From JAJEAD01 sp965221555 (lineage in GTDB: Bacteria; Pseudomonadota; Gammaproteobacteria; HK1), in the NCBI GenBank assembly GCA_965221555.1, contig OZ244895.1, forward strand, positions 2,170,001-2,234,000: a stretch of DNA of 64,000 bases, in the 5' to 3' direction. Under the pieces are notes generated by a model, which saw only the letters and a program-made list of their open reading frames with translations, searched no databases and was not told the origin of the DNA. This document shows, piece after piece, positions 1 through 9,077 of the stretch; the stretch's first letter is position 1; every line of letters begins with the position of its first letter. The position numbers and the translations under genes were made by a program.

Positions 1-1515
1 AATGCTCACCACCGGGAGCTCGTTGTCGTTGACGGTGACCGTGGCGGTGTTGGCCGTGCTGTCCACGGTGTAGTCGGTGCCGTTCTGGACCGTGGCGGTG
101 ATGGAGCCGTTGACCTCGTCGACCTGGTCGTCGTTGGTGGTCACGGTGAGGGTGCCGGAGGTTTGGCCAGCGGCGATGGTCGCGGTGCGCGTGCCGATCT
201 GGCCGCTGAGGGCGAAGTTGCCGCTCTGGGTGACGTCGAGGTTGACGGTGAGGTCGGCCGTCGGCGCGGTGGTGGCGGTGAGGGTGAAGGTCGCGGCCGC
301 GCCCTCGGTGACGGGCGAGGTGCCCGCGGTGATGCTTACTTCCGGGGGATCGTCGTCGTTGACGGCGACTGTGGCGCTGTCGGCACTGGTGTGCACGAAG
401 TAGTTGGTGCCGGGCTGGACCGTGGCGGTGAGGGTGCCGTGTTCCTCGTCGACTGTGTCGTTGACGGTGGCGACGGTGAAGGTTTCGGTGGTGTTGCCGG
501 CCGTGATGGTCACGGTGCGCGTGCCAGTCTGTCCGCTGGCGGCGAAGTCGCCGCTGTCGGTGACGTTGACGTTGACGATGCGGTCGGTCGTCGGCGCGGT
601 CGATGCGATGACCGTGAAGGTCGCGGCGGCGCCCTCGGTGACGGATACGGCGCCCTCGGTAATGCGCACCGTCGGCCGGGGGGTGGCTGACTCCTCGTCC
701 GAATCGTCGCCATCGCCGCCAGCGCTGACCGCACGTACCTTGAACGTGTACGTCGTGTCGTTGGTGAGGCCGGTCACCACCTTGCCGGTGATGGACTTGG
801 ATGCGCTGCCGCTTATGTCGTTCCAGGCGCCGTAGGTGCTGCCGACCGTCTTGTAGGCGTACTGCCACTTCTGGATCGGGTATACCCCACCGTGGACGAT
901 CGATGCCGCCAGCGTGACCCTCTGGTCGCCGGCGGTCACCGACAGGCTCACCGGTTTGCCAGGATTGGGGCGGGGTGTGCCGCTCGCCACAGGACCGTTC
1001 CCGTACGGGCTATGACCGCTTAGGGATTCGCAGGTCCGCGAATAGATGGCCACATAGGTGTCGTACTGGACGTCATCGAGCGTCACACCGATCTCGCCCG
1101 GATTTGTCCCGTTGGTCGACTCATTGATGGTGTCGCGCTTGGACGTGACCGAGTTCCCGGGGAAGTAGAAATACTGATAGGTCCCGGAATCGGCAGTATT
1201 GGGGTTGGCCTCCGTAGTGTGCGTCTTCCAAGTACTTACGGTGCTCTTCTTGTAGTAGAGGAGATAGGCGGCGATGTCGCCGCAGACCGATCCGCCCAGG
1301 CTCCAGCTCCAGACGATATCGAGGTCGCCCCCATTGGACCCCGGTCCCACGCTGTCTATCGTCGGACCGGGCGGCGTAATTATCTGCGCGGTCGCCGTCT
1401 GCCCGAGCGCCAGCAATGCGAGGAGGACCCCACCCAGCACCTGGCGCACAGTCGAGAACGCGCGGTGGGCGCCGGCGCGCGTATCGTGCCTCCGAGCGGA
1501 ATTGGCGGTGGTCAT
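1..1515 (-). CDS. Secreted FN3 / Calx-beta-like repeat protein (3' end beyond window)
   Basis: Translating the minus strand from ATG 1515 gives an open frame to the window edge (about 505 residues), so the C-terminus is missing. Residues 1-45 look like a signal peptide: basic start, hydrophobic core VLGGVLLALLALGQ, then TATAQ. Two FN3-like segments follow (about 50-165 and 170-265, the latter ending in TYTFKVRAVSAGG). After that come tandem units of about 110 residues beginning near 281, 391 and 501, each with VTEGAAATFT and a NDxxD stretch, as in Calx-beta-type repeats. Such proteins are usually large, exported, calcium-binding or adhesive. The frame is also open upstream of 1515, so the exact start is uncertain; I chose it because it places the signal peptide at the N-terminus. 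Ligand and role are unknown. Confidence 0.8.
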   Translation of the reverse strand, partial: MTTANSARRHDTRAGAHRAFSTVRQVLGGVLLALLALGQTATAQIITPPGPTIDSVGPGSNGGDLDIVWSWSLGGSVCGDIAAYLLYYKKSTVSTWKTHTTEANPNTADSGTYQYFYFPGNSVTSKRDTINESTNGTNPGEIGVTLDDVQYDTYVAIYSRTCESLSGHSPYGNGPVASGTPRPNPGKPVSLSVTAGDQRVTLAASIVHGGVYPIQKWQYAYKTVGSTYGAWNDISGSASKSITGKVVTGLTNDTTYTFKVRAVSAGGDGDDSDEESATPRPTVRITEGAVSVTEGAAATFTVIASTAPTTDRIVNVNVTDSGDFAASGQTGTRTVTITAGNTTETFTVATVNDTVDEEHGTLTATVQPGTNYFVHTSADSATVAVNDDDPPEVSITAGTSPVTEGAAATFTLTATTAPTADLTVNLDVTQSGNFALSGQIGTRTATIAAGQTSGTLTVTTNDDQVDEVNGSITATVQNGTDYTVDSTANTATVTVNDNELPVVSI

Positions 1516-1891
1516 GACCTTCAAGGTGTCGGCGCCGATTTCCCTGGTTCCATGAGCCCGAGGGTGCGGAGGGTGGTGTTCAGGTCGCTTCGCTCTTCGC
1601 AGGGTAGATAGCGCCCCTGCCGATTTGAACAATGCACTGATGCTCCCGCGACCACTACCGCATCCGTCAGGATGGGAACTCTACAATACGAAACTACATC
1701 ATCGAATTACGGAGAGAACCACGGATTTGACTCGAAGTAAAGCGAGGGCCGAGTCCCCGGCTGGGGGCAGCTAAGCGCCGACGCGGTCAATCGATGGGAG
1801 ACTACAGCGAATCGGTGTCGGGGAACACCTTTTGCGCTCTCCTCCCTGGTCCCCCACCGCATGGGGGCGGGGCGCCGGCGGCCGGCTGGCG
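1516..1891. other. Intergenic spacer without recognised gene
   Basis: This spacer separates the start of the repeat protein from the 3' end of the methyltransferase-like gene; both are on the minus strand. A short palindrome at 1851-1867 (CCCCCA, 5-base loop, TGGGGG) lies just past the methyltransferase stop and could end transcription, but no T-run follows it. I saw no RNA gene and no copy of the dispersed repeat family found elsewhere in the window. Confidence 0.4.
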
Positions 1892-2884
1892 TCAGGCCCC
1901 CAATCGGGTGGGTAGCTGCCCTTCGAGCGCGCGGATGTGGTCTAGCCCCATGCCGCAGCAGCCGCCGATGATCTGCACGCCGTCTTCGACCCAGCGTTTC
2001 GCGGTCGCCACCCACTCGTCGAGCGAGTGGGGGTTCTCGACGTTCGGATCGGCGAAGGCCTGGACATAGTCCTTGCGTCCCGCTTCGGGATAGGCGCCGA
2101 GGGGCCCCTTCCACTTCGACTGCACCACGGGGATCGCCGCGTTCGTGTCCTCGATGGTGGAGTGGAAGATGCTGAGGACGTCGGCGTCGAGGGGCAGGCG
2201 GGCGTCGAGCTCGTCGGAGAGCAACCCGTCGGACTCGTAGCCCGAGCGCGGCGCCTCCTCGCCCTCGTTCAGATGGCACTTGAATCCGGCCCAGTAGGGC
2301 ACTCCGCCCCCGGCCACCGCTTCGAGCACCCACTCGCGCTGGAACTCGTCGCCGGTCGCCTCCCCGATCAGGAAGTCTACCCCCGCGTCGACGAGGATCG
2401 AGACCTGCTCGGCGAGGTTGCGCCGCGCCTGCGCCTCGGTGATGAGACTCCGGTTGCGCAGCCCGGGGGCAATCGCGGGCCGGCCGGGTCTCCGGCGTCG
2501 CTGGTACTGGGCCTCGGTCCACGCGCCGAAGTTCGATACCGAGCCGCCAATGTAGACCGGGCGATCCGCCACCCGGTCCCGCGCCTCCTGCGCCAGGACC
2601 ACCGCGCGCAGGTTGAGCTCGATCACCAGATCGCTCAGGCCCGCCGACTCGTAGTTGTGTCGAGCCGAGGAGTAGGTGTTGGTGGTGATCACGTCCGCCC
2701 CGGCGCGGATGTAGTCCTCGTGCATCTTGCGCACGGTGTCGGGGTGGGTGTGGTTGCCGATCGCGGCCCAGCAATAGGGGTTCATGGGTACTCCGGTCGC
2801 CTGGAGCTGAGTGCCGATGGCGCCGTCGAGCAGGATGGTCTCGTTCGCGTCCAGACGCGCCTTCAAGGTGCCGTAGTCCGCCAT
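1892..2884 (-). CDS. Homocysteine S-methyltransferase family protein (BHMT-like)
   Basis: 330 residues with the family start ILLDGAIGTQL (about 17-27) and the ADVITTNTYSS strand, typical of the TIM-barrel enzymes that move a methyl group from betaine, S-methylmethionine or a related donor to homocysteine. The C-terminal GGCCG motif supplies two zinc-ligand cysteines (309-310). The third ligand, normally Cys in a VNC-type motif, appears to be His here (ADVLSIFHS), a variant I associate with a BHMT-like subfamily of uncertain substrate. A strong SD (GGAGGAAGAGG) precedes ATG 2884. Other methyl and betaine-type genes in the window (the SAM methyltransferase at 6626 and the Rieske oxygenase at 22429) fit a role in methylated-amine metabolism; the donor cannot be read from sequence. 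Confidence 0.8.
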   Translation of the reverse strand: MADYGTLKARLDANETILLDGAIGTQLQATGVPMNPYCWAAIGNHTHPDTVRKMHEDYIRAGADVITTNTYSSARHNYESAGLSDLVIELNLRAVVLAQEARDRVADRPVYIGGSVSNFGAWTEAQYQRRRRPGRPAIAPGLRNRSLITEAQARRNLAEQVSILVDAGVDFLIGEATGDEFQREWVLEAVAGGGVPYWAGFKCHLNEGEEAPRSGYESDGLLSDELDARLPLDADVLSIFHSTIEDTNAAIPVVQSKWKGPLGAYPEAGRKDYVQAFADPNVENPHSLDEWVATAKRWVEDGVQIIGGCCGMGLDHIRALEGQLPTRLGA

Positions 2885-3005
2885 GTGCCTCTTCCTCCGT
2901 TGTCGTGACCGGTCGCGCCGGGTCTCGGTGCGCTATGCGCCATCGCGCAGGGCGAGAGCATATAGCAACCCACGCCATTGGCAATGACTGGAAGTGCCCG
3001 ATCTC

Positions 3006-4451
3006 TCAAGCGCAAGGCTTGTCCGGATGCTTGCCCGAAGCCCGGGGGGACAGCGCGCCGAGGTTCAGGCGCGGGAGCTGGTCCAGCAGCGCGGAGTCGT
3101 CCTCCAGGCAGCGGAGATCGAAGCGCAGGGTCTTGTCCGCGACCCGCCCGAGGACCGGGAGGTGCAGGGCGCGGAACGCGGACGCGAGGCGCCCGAGATC
3201 CTGACCCCGCAGGGGACGCAGCGCGAGCGCGGCGCTCGCGAGCGCCTCCACCGGCAGGGCGCCGCTGCCGACCTGGCTCCGGCAGGGGACCACCGCCACC
3301 GTGGCGACCCCGGCGAGCGCGTTTGCGAGCGCCGCCTGGAGCCGGTGGGCCTGCGCCTCGATGTCCTCGCGGCGGCGGGCGAGCAGGCGCAGCGCGGGCA
3401 GGCGCTCGGGGAGGCGCTCCGGGTCGCGGTACATCGGCAGGATGGCGCCGAGCGCGGCGAGCAGCAGCTTGTCGGCGCGCATCGCGCGCTTCATGGGGTT
3501 GCGCTTGATGCGGGCGACGAGCGCCGCGCGCCCCACGATGAGGCCGCATTGCGGGGCGCCGAGCAGCTTGTCGCCGCTGAAGGTCACCAGGTCCGCGCCG
3601 TCCGCGATCGCTTCGGCCACGGTGGGCTCGCGCGCGAGGCCGAGCGCGCGCAGATCGCACAGAGTGCCACTGCCGAGATCGTGGACGAAGGGCAGTCCGT
3701 GGGCGTGCGCGATCCGCGCGAGCTCCGGGGCCTCCACCGCCTGGCTGAATCCGCGAATCTCGTAGTTGCTGGGGTGCACTTTCATGATCAGCGCGGTGCG
3801 CGGGCCGATCGCCTCGCGGTAGTCGCGGGCGTGGGTGCGGTTGGTGGTGCCGACCTCGACCAGCCGGCATTCCGCGCGGGCCATGATGTCGGGCATGCGG
3901 AAGGCGCCGCCAATCTCGATGAGCTCACCGCGCGACACCGGCACCTCTTTGCGCAGGGCGAGGCTGTTCAGCGAGAGCAGCACCGCGGCCGCGTTGTTGT
4001 TGACCACCGTGGCGGCCTCGGCGCCGGTGAGGCGCCGCAGCCACCCCTCCACATGCGAGTCCCGGTCGCCGCGGCGTCCGGTGTCGAGGTCGAACTCGAG
4101 GTTGGCGGCGCCCGCGACCGTCGCCATCGCCTGGAGCGCCTCGGGAGGCAGGGGCGCGCGCCCGAGGTTGGTGTGCAGCACAGTGCCGGTCAGATTGAGC
4201 ACCGGACGGATGCTGGGGGTGAGCAGATCGTCGATGTCGCGCCGCACCCGCGCCGCGATGTCGTCGGCGCGGTGCCCCGCGACGCCCGCATCCGCGTTCT
4301 CGCGCAGGGCGGTGCGGGTCGCGGCGATGCGCTCCCGGACCAGCCCGGTGACGAAGTCCCGCCCATGCGCGGCGATCGCCTCGCGCACCGAAGGGTGCCG
4401 CAACACCCGATCGACGGAGGGGAGCGTGCGAAGGGAGGGGGCGGAGCTCAT
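3006..4451 (-). CDS. selA: L-seryl-tRNA(Sec) selenium transferase
   Basis: 481 residues, close to the usual SelA length of about 460. The PLP-lysine motif FSGDKLLGAPQCG places Lys295 exactly where E. coli SelA has it, and NLTGTVLHTNLGRAPL (86-101) is the conserved N-terminal block. The enzyme converts Ser-tRNA(Sec) to Sec-tRNA(Sec) with selenophosphate, so the organism should use selenocysteine; selB, selD and a selC tRNA are not in this window. The frame extends upstream to 4850, but the start at 4451 (MSSAPSLRTLPSVDRVL) matches the family N-terminus. It begins 11 bases after the nicotinamidase stop, which suggests one transcript with the NAD-salvage genes. Confidence 0.93.
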   Translation of the reverse strand: MSSAPSLRTLPSVDRVLRHPSVREAIAAHGRDFVTGLVRERIAATRTALRENADAGVAGHRADDIAARVRRDIDDLLTPSIRPVLNLTGTVLHTNLGRAPLPPEALQAMATVAGAANLEFDLDTGRRGDRDSHVEGWLRRLTGAEAATVVNNNAAAVLLSLNSLALRKEVPVSRGELIEIGGAFRMPDIMARAECRLVEVGTTNRTHARDYREAIGPRTALIMKVHPSNYEIRGFSQAVEAPELARIAHAHGLPFVHDLGSGTLCDLRALGLAREPTVAEAIADGADLVTFSGDKLLGAPQCGLIVGRAALVARIKRNPMKRAMRADKLLLAALGAILPMYRDPERLPERLPALRLLARRREDIEAQAHRLQAALANALAGVATVAVVPCRSQVGSGALPVEALASAALALRPLRGQDLGRLASAFRALHLPVLGRVADKTLRFDLRCLEDDSALLDQLPRLNLGALSPRASGKHPDKPCA

Positions 4452-4462
4452 CAGCGGGCGCC

Positions 4463-5095
4463 TCAAGCCCGCCCCAGCGCCTCCGAGCCGATGCGCTCGA
4501 CCCCCGCCGCCTCCATCTCGCGCCAGGCCGCGGCGAGCGAGCCGGCCACGTCGATTCCGCGGCAGGCATCCTCCACCACCGTCACCTGAAACCCGGCGCG
4601 CCGGGCGTCGAGAGCGGAGTATCCGACGCAGAAGTCGGTGGCGAGGCCGCAGAGATGGAGGTGTTCGAAGCCTCGCTCCCGGAGATAGGCGCCGAGACCG
4701 GTGGGGGTGGTGTGGTCGTTCTCGAAGAATGCGGAGTAGGAGTCGATGTCGCGCCGGAACCCCTTGCGCAGGATGAGCTCCGAGCCGTTCACGTCCAGAC
4801 CGGAGTGAAACTCGGCGCCGGGCGTGCCCTGCACGCAGTGGTCCGGCCACAGCACCTGCTCCCCGTAGGGCAGGGTGATCGTCTCCATCGGCGCCCGGCC
4901 CGGATGGCTGGATGCGAAGGACCGGTGCCCGGCCGGATGCCAGTCCTGGGTGAGGACCCGGTGGGCGAAGCGCGCCGAGAGCCGGTTGATGACCCCCACC
5001 ACCTCGTCGCCTTCGGGCACCGCGAGGGCGCCGCCGGGGCAGAAGTCGTTCTGTACGTCGATGACAAGCAGCAGTTCCGCACGGGGGGTGGGCAT
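4463..5095 (-). CDS. pncA: Nicotinamidase (isochorismatase-fold hydrolase)
   Basis: 210 residues. Visible active-site features are the aspartate in VIDVQNDFCPGGAL (Asp13), the metal-binding DWHPAGHRSF (D-x-H-x3-H) and the nucleophilic cysteine in GLATDFCVGYSALDA. It hydrolyses nicotinamide to nicotinate and ammonia. The adjacent upstream gene is nicotinate phosphoribosyltransferase, so the pair completes the Preiss-Handler salvage entry to NAD. The start ATG 5095 lies 17 bases after the stop of that gene. Confidence 0.93.
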   Translation of the reverse strand: MPTPRAELLLVIDVQNDFCPGGALAVPEGDEVVGVINRLSARFAHRVLTQDWHPAGHRSFASSHPGRAPMETITLPYGEQVLWPDHCVQGTPGAEFHSGLDVNGSELILRKGFRRDIDSYSAFFENDHTTPTGLGAYLRERGFEHLHLCGLATDFCVGYSALDARRAGFQVTVVEDACRGIDVAGSLAAAWREMEAAGVERIGSEALGRA

Positions 5096-5112
5096 GGAAT
5101 CGCTCCTCGGGC

Positions 5113-6609
5113 TCAGGTTCCGGGCGCCGCCTCGCGCATTGCCTCGCCGTAGCCGCGGGCTTCGAGGATGAGGCGCGTGCGCAGCTCGTGCAAGCGGCGC
5201 TCCAGGCCGGCCGGGTACTCGTGGGGGTTCATGAATCGCAGCACGGTGGGATGCAGGTGGCGGAGCTGGTCGCGCGCGCGATCGCGCGTCTCCTCGATGC
5301 CCGGTTCCTCGTAGACGACCCGCCCCTCCCGCACCACGGGGACCAGCAGGTCCTCGTAGGCGAGGCTTTCGGGGATGCGCTTGAGGCGGGTGGAGTCCGC
5401 GGGATCGACGATGGTGTGGTCGCCGTCGATCCCGAGCTCGATGTCGTAGGTCATGTCGGCGACGAAGCTCGATCCCGCGCGGTAGCGCCGGATTTGCAGC
5501 ACCCCGGGAGTGGAGACCTTCGCGGTCTGCTCCGAGATCTTGACCTTGGGTCGCCAGGGGTGCTTCGGGCGGCGCAGGGCGGTGAGCTTGTAGACCCCGG
5601 TCAGCGCGGGCTGGTCGTAGGCGGTGGCGAGCTTGGTGCCGACGCCCCACATGCTTACCGCGGCGCCCTGGTCCTTGAGACTGGCGATGATGTGCTCGTC
5701 GAGGTCGTTGCTCGCGACGATGGCCGCGGAGGTGAAGCCGGCCTCGTCGAGGATGCGCCGGGCCTCGATGCTGAGATAGGCGAGGTCGCCGGAGTCGAGG
5801 CGCACGCCGATCATTTCCACCCCCTGGTCACGCAGGCGCCGGCCGACCTCCACCGCGTGGCGGACGCCGTCGAGGGTGTCGTAGGTGTCTACGAGGAACA
5901 CGCAGTTGTTGGGCATCACGCGGGCATAGGCGTGGAATGCTTCGCGCTCGTCGTCGAAGGACATCACCCAGCTGTGGGCGTGGGTGCCGCGCAGCGGAAT
6001 GCCGAAGAGCTTTCCCGCGAGCACGTTCGAAGTGGCGGCGCAGCCTCCGATGTAGGCGGCGCGGCTCGCGGCGAGGGCGCCGTCGATGCCCTGGGCGCGG
6101 CGCAGTCCGAACTCCAGCACCGGGTCGCCGTCCGCCGCCGCGCACACCCGGGCCGCTTTGGTGGCGATCAGGGTCTGGAAGTTGATCATGTCGAGCAGCG
6201 GCGTCTCCAGCAGCTGGCACTGGAGGAGGGGGCCGGTGACCCGGAGCATCGGCTGGTGGGGGAAGACCACGGTGCCTTCGGGCACCGCGTCGATGTCGAA
6301 ACGAAAGTCGAGCTCGCGCAGGTGGGCGAGGAAGCCCGGCTCGAAGAGCGCTTGCCCGTCGTTGCCGGTGAGGGTGGCGAGAAAGGTGAGGTCGTCCTCT
6401 TCGAAGCGCAGATCGCGCAGGAAGTCGAGCACGTAGGCGAGCCCCGCCGCGACCGTGTATCCGCCTCCGAAGGCGTTGCTGCGAAAGAAGAGATGGAAGG
6501 CCGCCTCCTCTTCGATCCGCCCGAGCTTCCAGTAGCCGTGGGCCATGGTGAGCTGGTAGAGGTCGGTGAGCAGCGCCAGCGAATGCCGGTAGATGCGGTT
6601 GACGCTCAT
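5113..6609 (-). CDS. pncB: Nicotinate phosphoribosyltransferase
   Basis: 498 residues. The N-terminus LLTDLYQLTMAHGYWKLG, the middle FGLRRAQG and GTHAHSWVMSF, and the LDSGDL phosphoribosyl-binding motif are diagnostic of NAPRTase. It joins nicotinate and PRPP to give nicotinate mononucleotide. The frame is open far upstream (to 7305), but that part overlaps the methyltransferase gene and is a shadow; ATG 6609 gives the family N-terminus. No clear SD precedes it, so translational coupling with the methyltransferase ending at 6626 is likely. Confidence 0.94.
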   Translation of the reverse strand: MSVNRIYRHSLALLTDLYQLTMAHGYWKLGRIEEEAAFHLFFRSNAFGGGYTVAAGLAYVLDFLRDLRFEEDDLTFLATLTGNDGQALFEPGFLAHLRELDFRFDIDAVPEGTVVFPHQPMLRVTGPLLQCQLLETPLLDMINFQTLIATKAARVCAAADGDPVLEFGLRRAQGIDGALAASRAAYIGGCAATSNVLAGKLFGIPLRGTHAHSWVMSFDDEREAFHAYARVMPNNCVFLVDTYDTLDGVRHAVEVGRRLRDQGVEMIGVRLDSGDLAYLSIEARRILDEAGFTSAAIVASNDLDEHIIASLKDQGAAVSMWGVGTKLATAYDQPALTGVYKLTALRRPKHPWRPKVKISEQTAKVSTPGVLQIRRYRAGSSFVADMTYDIELGIDGDHTIVDPADSTRLKRIPESLAYEDLLVPVVREGRVVYEEPGIEETRDRARDQLRHLHPTVLRFMNPHEYPAGLERRLHELRTRLILEARGYGEAMREAAPGT

Positions 6610-6625
6610 CGCGAATCGCGCCGGA

Positions 6626-7453
6626 TCAGGGCTTTCGGGCCGACACCCGTACTCCGCCGAGATTGCCGCCGCGAAAGAGCGCGGCCACGCTGGCGTAGAA
6701 GTCGTCGAGTCCCGCGTACACGTCCTCTCCGTGCAGCGCGACTTCGTGTTCGCGGTTCGCGCGATAGACGCGGGCGCGCTCGGACGTGAACTCGGTCCAT
6801 GAGGGCGTGAGATCGTCGATGACGATGTCGTCGAAGCCGGCCCGCTTGAGATCCCGGCGCAACCCCTCGATGCGGGGGAGGTTCCGGCTGTACACCTTGA
6901 CCGCGAGCGTCTCGCGCTCGTCGCGCGTGAAGCTCCCGCGCTCGAAGAGATCCTCGAAGTAGAGATGGCCCCCCGGGCGCAGCGCCTCGTGGCAGCGTCG
7001 GTAGAGGAGCTCTCGCTCCGGGATGTGGAGGAACACGAGCCAGCCGAAGAGCGCATCGAAATGGCCGGTCGGCACCGGCCCTTCCAGGATGTCGCCGCGC
7101 TGATGCCGCACGAGGTGCGAGAGTCCGCAGCGTTCGGTGAGCCGGAGCGCGACTTCGTGCACATCGGGCTGGAGCTCGAGCGCGGTGACGGCGCACCCGA
7201 CCCGGTTCGCGATGTGGCGCGCCGGACCGCCGAGCCCGGAGCCGACCTCCAGGACTCGGGCGTGCGCGTGGAGAGCGAGGCGGGCGATGCCCTCGTCCAC
7301 CGCATCGGTGCCGTGGTAGTGGTACTGATCGAAACGGCACAGCACGTCGAGCGGCACCGGGTCGCCGTCGCCGATGCCGGCGTCGCGAAGCTGGGCGTAC
7401 ACGCGCTCTACCCGGGAGTAGAGCTTCATCGTCTTTATATGGTGTTCGCTCAT
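6626..7453 (-). CDS. SAM-dependent methyltransferase, sarcosine/dimethylglycine N-methyltransferase-like
   Basis: 275 residues from ATG 7453 (MSEHHIKTMKLY). The class I SAM-binding loop VLEVGSGLGGPARHIA is at 67-82, preceded by FDQYHYHGTDAVDEG, a block resembling the substrate-side region of sarcosine/dimethylglycine methyltransferases that make glycine betaine in halophiles. Phosphoethanolamine methyltransferase-like activity is an alternative. The open frame reaches 7534, but the extra residues are basic low-complexity sequence. It is the first gene of the run pncB-pncA-selA, and its link with NAD salvage is unexplained. Family confidence is high; substrate confidence is modest. Confidence 0.75.
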   Translation of the reverse strand: MSEHHIKTMKLYSRVERVYAQLRDAGIGDGDPVPLDVLCRFDQYHYHGTDAVDEGIARLALHAHARVLEVGSGLGGPARHIANRVGCAVTALELQPDVHEVALRLTERCGLSHLVRHQRGDILEGPVPTGHFDALFGWLVFLHIPERELLYRRCHEALRPGGHLYFEDLFERGSFTRDERETLAVKVYSRNLPRIEGLRRDLKRAGFDDIVIDDLTPSWTEFTSERARVYRANREHEVALHGEDVYAGLDDFYASVAALFRGGNLGGVRVSARKP

Positions 7454-7621
7454 GGTGACCGTGCGGGGCGCGCAGGCCCGCCGCCTGCGAAGCGATTCCC
7501 TCTGCTTGATGGTAAACGAGGGGGGGGCGATCACCTACCGGCGGAGGCGGCCTTCGGTTGACGCCGCCCCCCGCCGCGCGGAGGATGCCCCCCTTCTCGC
7601 CGCCCCTGCTGTCCTTACCTA

Positions 7622-9058
7622 ATGCCTCCCTCGCACCCCCGCCCCGATTTCCGCGGCCGCATCCTGATGGTGGGCTTCGGGAGCATCGGGCAATGTCTCC
7701 TGCCGATGCTGCTCGACACCCTGGCGATCGAGGCGCGGCGCGTACACGTGATGGACGGCGACGATCACGCGGACGCGATCCGGCCTTTCCTGGCGCGCGG
7801 AGTCGCTTACTCGGTGCGCCGCATCGAGCGTGATGCCATCGGCGAGGCCCTGCGCGGTCTCACCCGGCCTGGCGACCTGCTCATAAACGTCACGGTCGGC
7901 GTCGACTCGGTGGAGCTCGCCGACTGGTGCCAGGACGCCGGTGTCGCCTATGTCGACTCCTCCGTCGAGCCCTGGGACGACGTGGCCTGGGACGCGGCGC
8001 AGCCGGTGCGCGAGCGCACCGAGTACGAGTACCACCAGATTGCCCGCCGCTACGCCGCCACGCGCTGGCGGGAGCAGGGACCGAGCGCGGTGTTCTGTCA
8101 CGGAGCCAATCCGGGGCTCGTGAGCCACTTCGTCAAGGCGGCGCTTCTGGATCTCGCCGATGCCCTCGGCATCGACACGGAGTCGCCTACTGACGCCCCG
8201 GGGTGGGCGGCGCTGGCGGAGCGCACCGGCACCCGGGTCATTCACATCTCGGAGCGCGACACCCAGGTCACCCGCGAGCCCAAGCGCCCCGGCGAGTTCG
8301 TCAACACCTGGAGCGTGCCCGGCTTCCTGGAGGAGGCGAGCATGCCGGTGGAGATCGGTTGGGGGACCCACGAGAAGACCCTGCCGCCCGGCGGTCTGCG
8401 GCACCCCAGCGGTCCCGACAACGCGATCTACATCCCGCGGGTGGCGGCGCGGGCCTGGATCCGGAGCTGGGTGCCGCTCGGCGGTCCGATCGACGGCATC
8501 GCGATTCCGCACAGCGAGTCCGTCACCCTGAGCGAGTATCTGACCCGGTACGGGGAAGACGCGAGGCCGGTCTACCGTCCCACCGTCGTGTTCTCCTATC
8601 TGCCCTGCGACGGCGCGCTCGCGAGTCTGCACGAGTCGCTGATGCGCGACTGGCGCGCGCCCGACTCCGAGCGCATCCTCAATCACGACATTGTGGAGGG
8701 ACGGGACGAACTCGGGGTCCTGCTTCTGGGCCACCCCCTCGGGGGCTGGTGGTACGGCTCGCAGCTCGACATCCACGAAGCGCGGCGCCTCGTCCCCGGC
8801 AACAATCCCACCGCCATCCAGGTCGCGGCGGGGGTGCTCGCGGCGCTGCTTTTCGTCATCGACCACCCGCGCCGGGGCTACCTCGAGCCGGAAGCGCTTC
8901 CCCACGACCGGGTGCTCGACGTGGCGCGGCCCTGGCTCGGCCCCATGGTGAGCGCGCCCACCGACTGGACCCCGCTCGCCGGGCGCCGGCCCGATTTCGA
9001 CGAGCCGGGCCGCGACCCCGAGGACCCCTGGCAGTTCGGCAACTTCTTCATCGGCTGA
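7622..9058 (+). CDS. hss: Homospermidine synthase
   Basis: 478 residues, matching bacterial homospermidine synthases (about 475). A Rossmann NAD-binding motif GFGSIGQ (about 18-24) lies near the N-terminus, and the hallmark segments VDSSVEPWDD, CHGANPGLVSHF and DNAIYIPRVAARAW are all present. The enzyme uses NAD to transfer an aminobutyl group from putrescine or spermidine to putrescine, giving sym-homospermidine. This polyamine is typical of alphaproteobacteria and some gammaproteobacteria. It stands alone, divergent from the methyltransferase and convergent with the hydrolase gene. Confidence 0.92.
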   Translation: MPPSHPRPDFRGRILMVGFGSIGQCLLPMLLDTLAIEARRVHVMDGDDHADAIRPFLARGVAYSVRRIERDAIGEALRGLTRPGDLLINVTVGVDSVELADWCQDAGVAYVDSSVEPWDDVAWDAAQPVRERTEYEYHQIARRYAATRWREQGPSAVFCHGANPGLVSHFVKAALLDLADALGIDTESPTDAPGWAALAERTGTRVIHISERDTQVTREPKRPGEFVNTWSVPGFLEEASMPVEIGWGTHEKTLPPGGLRHPSGPDNAIYIPRVAARAWIRSWVPLGGPIDGIAIPHSESVTLSEYLTRYGEDARPVYRPTVVFSYLPCDGALASLHESLMRDWRAPDSERILNHDIVEGRDELGVLLLGHPLGGWWYGSQLDIHEARRLVPGNNPTAIQVAAGVLAALLFVIDHPRRGYLEPEALPHDRVLDVARPWLGPMVSAPTDWTPLAGRRPDFDEPGRDPEDPWQFGNFFIG

Positions 9059-9077
9059 AAGCGCGGGTTCGCCGCTT

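Noticed and set aside
1..835. Plus-strand frames across the left edge
   Set aside because: Minus-strand translation gives a coherent signal peptide plus FN3/Calx-beta protein, so the plus frames are its shadow.
1814..1832. GGTGT...ACACC hairpin followed by TTTT on the plus strand as a terminator
   Set aside because: No plus-strand gene lies upstream; the flanking genes are both on the minus strand, and the stem is short.
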